This document shows positions 61,084-64,000 of a DNA stretch of 64,000 nt, piece by piece; within the stretch, counting starts at the first letter, position 1, and every line of letters begins with the position of its first letter. A model generated the notes under the pieces. That model was not told the origin of the DNA. It worked only from the letters and a program-made list of their open reading frames with translations, and did not search any database. A program made the position numbers and the translations under genes. The stretch lies in contig SVIM01000003.1 of assembly GCA_015069485.1 (NCBI GenBank), positions 1-64,000 of the forward strand, given 5' to 3'. Source of the DNA: Clostridiales bacterium (GTDB taxonomy: Bacteria; Bacillota; Clostridia; Christensenellales; Borkfalkiaceae).

Positions 61084-62229
61084 TTACCTCTTTATAAAGT
61101 TATTTGCAAGCTTGCGCGAAAGGCTATCTACCTCGACGAGCTGTGAATAGCTTTCTACGCCCTGATTTTGCGTTTTTTGCAAGACGGAGTCGATAACCTC
61201 GGAAATTTGCAAAAAGGAAATTTGATTATTTAAAAATGCCTGAACGGCAACTTCGCCCGAGCCGTTTAAAACGCAAGGCATAATTCCGCCTGCGCTTGCG
61301 CATTTTATTGCCAAATCGTAGCAGGGATAATCCTTTTGAATAAGCGGAGCGAAATCAAGGGAAAACGCCGTGGAAAAGCTTAATCTTTCTACCGCGCACT
61401 CGCACCTATTCGGGTAAGTTAATGCTAATTGAATAGGCAATATCATTGAAGGAACGCCCATTTGCGCCATAATAGAGCCGTCTGAAAATTCCACCATAGA
61501 GTGAACTATGCTCTGCTTATGTAAAACGGTTTTAATGTTAGAATAGGGCGTAGAATATAGGTGATGCGCTTCGATAACCTCGAAGCCCTTATTTAAAAGG
61601 GTAGCGCTATCGACGGTTATTTTTTTGCCCATTTTCCAGTTAGGATGATTTAACGCCTGCTGGGGGGTAACGGATTTTAACTGCTCGTTACTATAATCCC
61701 TAAACGCACCGCCGGACGCCGTTATTATAAGATTTTTTAAAGGGGCGTTGGCGTTGAAATTTAAGCATTGCCAAATTGCAGAATGCTCGCTGTCGACGGG
61801 AATAACGCTTACGCCCATTTTGCGAGCCAAGGGCATAATTATATCGCCCGCGCAAACCAAGGTTTCTTTATTTGCAAGCGCCAAGGTCTTTTTTGCTAAT
61901 ATGGCGGCAAGGCTGTATTTTAAGCCTGCAAATCCGCCTGCCGCTACGAAAACTACCTCTGCCTGACATTTAGAAATAAGCTCTACCGCCCTTTCTTCTC
62001 CGCTTAAAAATTGCGTTGCTTGCGGTATATTAGCCACCCTTTTTGCCAAATCGGCGTTGCACAAAACGGCGTACTTGGGCTTTATTAAATTTATTTGCCC
62101 TTCAAAATCCTTATACGAGGAATTTGTAATTAGGGCTTCTATTTCAAATTTATCGGGGTGATTTAAAACGACCTGTATAACCTGCTTTCCTATCGACCCA
62201 CAGCTTCCTATAAGCGCAATTTTTTTCAT
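61084..62229 (-). CDS. dxr: 1-deoxy-D-xylulose-5-phosphate reductoisomerase
   Basis: This enzyme makes MEP from DXP with NADPH in the non-mevalonate isoprenoid pathway. The 381 residues include the dinucleotide motif GSCGSIGKQ at the start, LANKETLV, PVDSEHSAIWQCL, ITASGGAFRD and DSATLLNKGFEVIEAHHLY, all standard. It follows cdsA after a hairpin-bearing gap (62265-62289) and couples to rseP. Confidence 0.96.
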   Translation of the reverse strand: MKKIALIGSCGSIGKQVIQVVLNHPDKFEIEALITNSSYKDFEGQINLIKPKYAVLCNADLAKRVANIPQATQFLSGEERAVELISKCQAEVVFVAAGGFAGLKYSLAAILAKKTLALANKETLVCAGDIIMPLARKMGVSVIPVDSEHSAIWQCLNFNANAPLKNLIITASGGAFRDYSNEQLKSVTPQQALNHPNWKMGKKITVDSATLLNKGFEVIEAHHLYSTPYSNIKTVLHKQSIVHSMVEFSDGSIMAQMGVPSMILPIQLALTYPNRCECAVERLSFSTAFSLDFAPLIQKDYPCYDLAIKCASAGGIMPCVLNGSGEVAVQAFLNNQISFLQISEVIDSVLQKTQNQGVESYSQLVEVDSLSRKLANNFIKR

Positions 62230-62313
62230 TATTTATTATACCCAAAAATTTTTCGATTAATGACAAAAGCTCCCTTTTAAGGAGCTTTTTTTAAACTATA
62301 TTGCTTGCTACTT

Positions 62314-63204
62314 TTAAACAAAAATCCAAAAGCACGCAAAAACCGTCATTCCGGCAAATAAGGTGCTATCGAACCTATCGAGCATACCGCCGTGCCCACG
62401 CAAGATGTCGCCCATATCCTTAATGCCACACTCGCGCTTTACGGCGCTTTCAAACAAGTCGCCCACCTGCGAGGCTATTGCCGTTAAAAAGCCTATTATT
62501 AAAAATACCCATAGGGGAATTTGCTCGCCGGATAAAAAGGTAGGCGTTTGATTTACTAAAACCGCTGCGTAGTACGCTACTACTGCGGCAACGACGCCAC
62601 CTGCAAGCCCACCCAAAGAGCCGATTACCGTTTTGTTGGGGCTTATGTGAGGAGCGAGCTTTGCGGGGAACTTACCCTTTAAAAGCACGCCTGTAAAAAG
62701 CGCGAACGCATCAGTTACGGGCACTACCATAACGAGCACGAACATTGCCGAAACGGAATTGTAGGTTAAGTGGTTAACGGCAGAGCAAATTGCACAAAGC
62801 ATACCTGCGTATAACATACAAGTCATACAATACGCAGTTTCGGTGAAGGTGGTGTGCTTTTTATCGAACACCAAGGCGAACATAAGAGCCATTGCCCCCA
62901 CGCAAAGAAAAATTACCATTACCCATTGAGCGTTATCGAACATAGTTAACACACCGTTATCGACGAGCGCCCTTGTTAAAACGTAAACGGGAACTATAGC
63001 CGAGCAAAAGGCTATGGTTATAAACCGTTGAACCTTTGACTGAACCTTGCAGGCACGCAAAAATTCAAAGCTTCCTATTGCTGCAATTAAGGCAAATAGC
63101 GCGTCAAAAAAGTACGAGCCCCAGGTTGGGAAAAACGCCTTTAGCGCACAGCCACCTAATATTACGGCGACGTAAAGCACGCCTACCGCTACTCTATCTT
63201 TCAT
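62314..63204 (-). CDS. cdsA: Phosphatidate cytidylyltransferase
   Basis: The start is ATG 63204 (MKDRVAVGVLYVAVILG) with AAGGAGAT before it; the frame open from 63324 overlaps uppS and is rejected. The 296-residue membrane protein makes CDP-diacylglycerol for phospholipid synthesis. The family signature SQVGDLFESAVKRECGIKDMGDILRGHGG-MLDRFDS is complete, with KD and DR residues for metal and CTP. About eight helices precede it. Confidence 0.95.
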   Translation of the reverse strand: MKDRVAVGVLYVAVILGGCALKAFFPTWGSYFFDALFALIAAIGSFEFLRACKVQSKVQRFITIAFCSAIVPVYVLTRALVDNGVLTMFDNAQWVMVIFLCVGAMALMFALVFDKKHTTFTETAYCMTCMLYAGMLCAICSAVNHLTYNSVSAMFVLVMVVPVTDAFALFTGVLLKGKFPAKLAPHISPNKTVIGSLGGLAGGVVAAVVAYYAAVLVNQTPTFLSGEQIPLWVFLIIGFLTAIASQVGDLFESAVKRECGIKDMGDILRGHGGMLDRFDSTLFAGMTVFACFWIFV

Positions 63205-63214
63205 TAAATCTCCT

Positions 63215-63901
63215 TTATATCTTGCCAAAGCGCCTTTCTCTTTTAGCGTAATCGGCAATAGCTTTATCAAATTCCCCTTCGTCAAAGTCGGGGAAAAGCG
63301 TATCGGTAAAATACAGCTCGGCATACGCCGACTGCCAGCACAAAAAATTAGATAGGCGTTTTTCCTTGCCCGTTCTTATAATTAAGTCGGGGTAAGGGAT
63401 ACCGTCCGTGTATAATAGCGCAGAAAACTCTGCTTCAGTTAAAGCTTTACCCTGCTCCACCGCCCTGTTTACCGCGCGCAAAATTTCTGCCCTGCCACCG
63501 TAATTAATGGCAAAGACCATAGTAAATTCTGCATTTTTAGGGGAGAGCTTTTCCGCTTCCTCCAAGTTTTTTTGCACTTCTTTAGGAAGAGGAGAAATAT
63601 CGCCTATAATTTTTATTTTAACGCCCGTATTTTTTTTGCAAAGGCTGTTAAAATAGGTTTTAATTAGGGCATATAGCCCGTCTAATTCTTGTTTAGGGCG
63701 GAATAAATTTTCGGTGGAAAGGGCGTAAACGGTAAGGTATTTTACACCTATGCTTTGCGCGTGAGCGCATAATTTTTGCATTTGCTCTACGCCTGCCTTA
63801 TGCCCCTTTGAGCGGGAAAGACCCTTGCCCTTTGCCCACCTGCCGTTGCCGTCCATAATAAGGCCCACGTGCAAGGGAATTTTTATATTTTCGTTGTCCA
63901 T
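63215..63901 (-). CDS. uppS: Undecaprenyl diphosphate synthase
   Basis: The 228-residue cis-prenyltransferase makes the lipid carrier for peptidoglycan. The N-terminus has HVGLIMDGNGRWAKGKGLSR with the catalytic Asp17. LTVYALSTENLFRP, INYGGRAEILRA and the C-terminal DLIIRTGKEKRLSNFLCWQSAYAELYFTDTLFPDF are all family blocks. It is 10 nt ahead of cdsA. Confidence 0.96.
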   Translation of the reverse strand: MDNENIKIPLHVGLIMDGNGRWAKGKGLSRSKGHKAGVEQMQKLCAHAQSIGVKYLTVYALSTENLFRPKQELDGLYALIKTYFNSLCKKNTGVKIKIIGDISPLPKEVQKNLEEAEKLSPKNAEFTMVFAINYGGRAEILRAVNRAVEQGKALTEAEFSALLYTDGIPYPDLIIRTGKEKRLSNFLCWQSAYAELYFTDTLFPDFDEGEFDKAIADYAKRERRFGKI

Positions 63902-63970
63902 ATGTATATGAATTAAACACGCCCGCGTGCTTAATTTTGTATTCTATACCCGTTGCAAAAACCGCCGTAA

Positions 63971-64000
63971 TTATACGGTCATTATTTCCTTTTCCTTTGC
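63971..64000 (-). CDS. frr: Ribosome recycling factor, C-terminal fragment
   Basis: The last nine codons, AKEKEIMTV and TAA, match the usual C-terminus of RRF (KEKEIMEV). The gene enters from the right edge and would precede uppS, the standard order. Only this piece is in the window. Confidence 0.7.
   Translation of the reverse strand, partial: AKEKEIMTV

Noticed and set aside
62265..62289. Operon terminator between cdsA and dxr
   Set aside because: The AAAAGCTCC/GGAGCTTTT hairpin has T-runs favouring the plus strand, where no gene ends; on the minus strand it is at most a weak attenuator.

Overview
The window looks like a chromosomal segment of an uncultured, AT-rich Gram-positive bacterium, most likely a gut Clostridia-type lineage. 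The evidence is the Firmicute gene set and order (a radical-SAM pair, rng, rplU and rpmA in one cluster), consensus TTGACA/TATAAT promoters with 17-nt spacers, strong AGGAGG ribosome sites, many lipoproteins, and leader RNAs of the L10, L21 and TPP classes. No rRNA, tRNA, CRISPR array, prophage or transposase gene was recognised. The exact family cannot be settled from the sequence alone; Christensenellales or a relative is my guess.

Layout. 1-5.8 kb: the N-terminal part of an MmeI-like type IIG restriction-modification enzyme running off the left edge, a small orphan gene, a TrpR-like regulator divergent from an MscS channel, a C_GCAxxG_C_C protein and a TIR-STAND-TPR signalling or defence protein with a 3' frameshift. 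5.9-13.7 kb: housekeeping and hypothetical genes (peptidase E, ElaA-type acetyltransferase, RNA ligase, TPR protein, RlmD, a membrane protein, a J-domain/Cys-rich protein paired with a DUF5685 protein, TrpS). 14-17.1 kb: two paralogous small lipoproteins flanking a repeat-containing secreted protein. 17.2-20.7 kb: threonine synthase, a P-loop protein, aspartate aminotransferase. 21-31.3 kb: a lipoprotein behind two fused ABC transporters, a further paralogue-like lipoprotein between 131-bp direct repeats, and a large membrane-anchored GH3 glycosidase. 31.9-38.8 kb: HNH nuclease, RHH repressor and SPFH protein with an autoregulatory-looking operator, a Gfo/Idh/MocA oxidoreductase, a BspA-type LRR membrane protein, a ThuA-like lipoprotein and a coiled-coil lipoprotein. 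39.2-42.9 kb: rpmG-secE-nusG, rplK, rplA and rplJL with an L10 leader. 43-49 kb: a SecB-like protein and the radical-SAM/rng/rplU/rpmA cluster. 49-53 kb: an AEC permease, a lipid-kinase-like protein and a cation:proton antiporter. 53.3-54.0 kb: a gene-free but promoter-driven, terminator-bounded tandem repeat locus. 54-58.5 kb: an LRR pseudogene, a membrane M3 peptidase, YfbR, and a TPP riboswitch with an extended ThiT. 58.5-64 kb: a lipoprotein pseudogene, hemolysin III, and the envelope/isoprenoid operon frr-uppS-cdsA-dxr-rseP.

The best candidate for something undescribed is 53272-54040. A strong promoter drives about 730 nt with no long ORF. It holds four ~97-nt repeats, each with a GGAGGTGGAGG block and a CCGC-loop-GCGG hairpin. 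Three carry a five-codon start-to-stop ORF, and two of these can also pair TGAC with GTCA around the hairpin. Next come a 15-codon ORF with a strong ribosome site, a possible pseudoknot or two-state switch, and two terminators. Second in interest is a small lipoprotein family (14.0, 16.5, 27.6 and 58.6 kb) whose members are bounded by duplicated terminator/promoter segments, as if the gene spreads by recombination in shared 3'-UTR sequence. Third is a set of intergenic repeat families: a 140-bp tandem, GTGAAAT-plus-hairpin arrays and a 23-bp array.

Three genes carry a single missing base in a short A or T run (TIR-STAND, LRR pseudogene, lipoprotein pseudogene). These could be true decay or assembly error.
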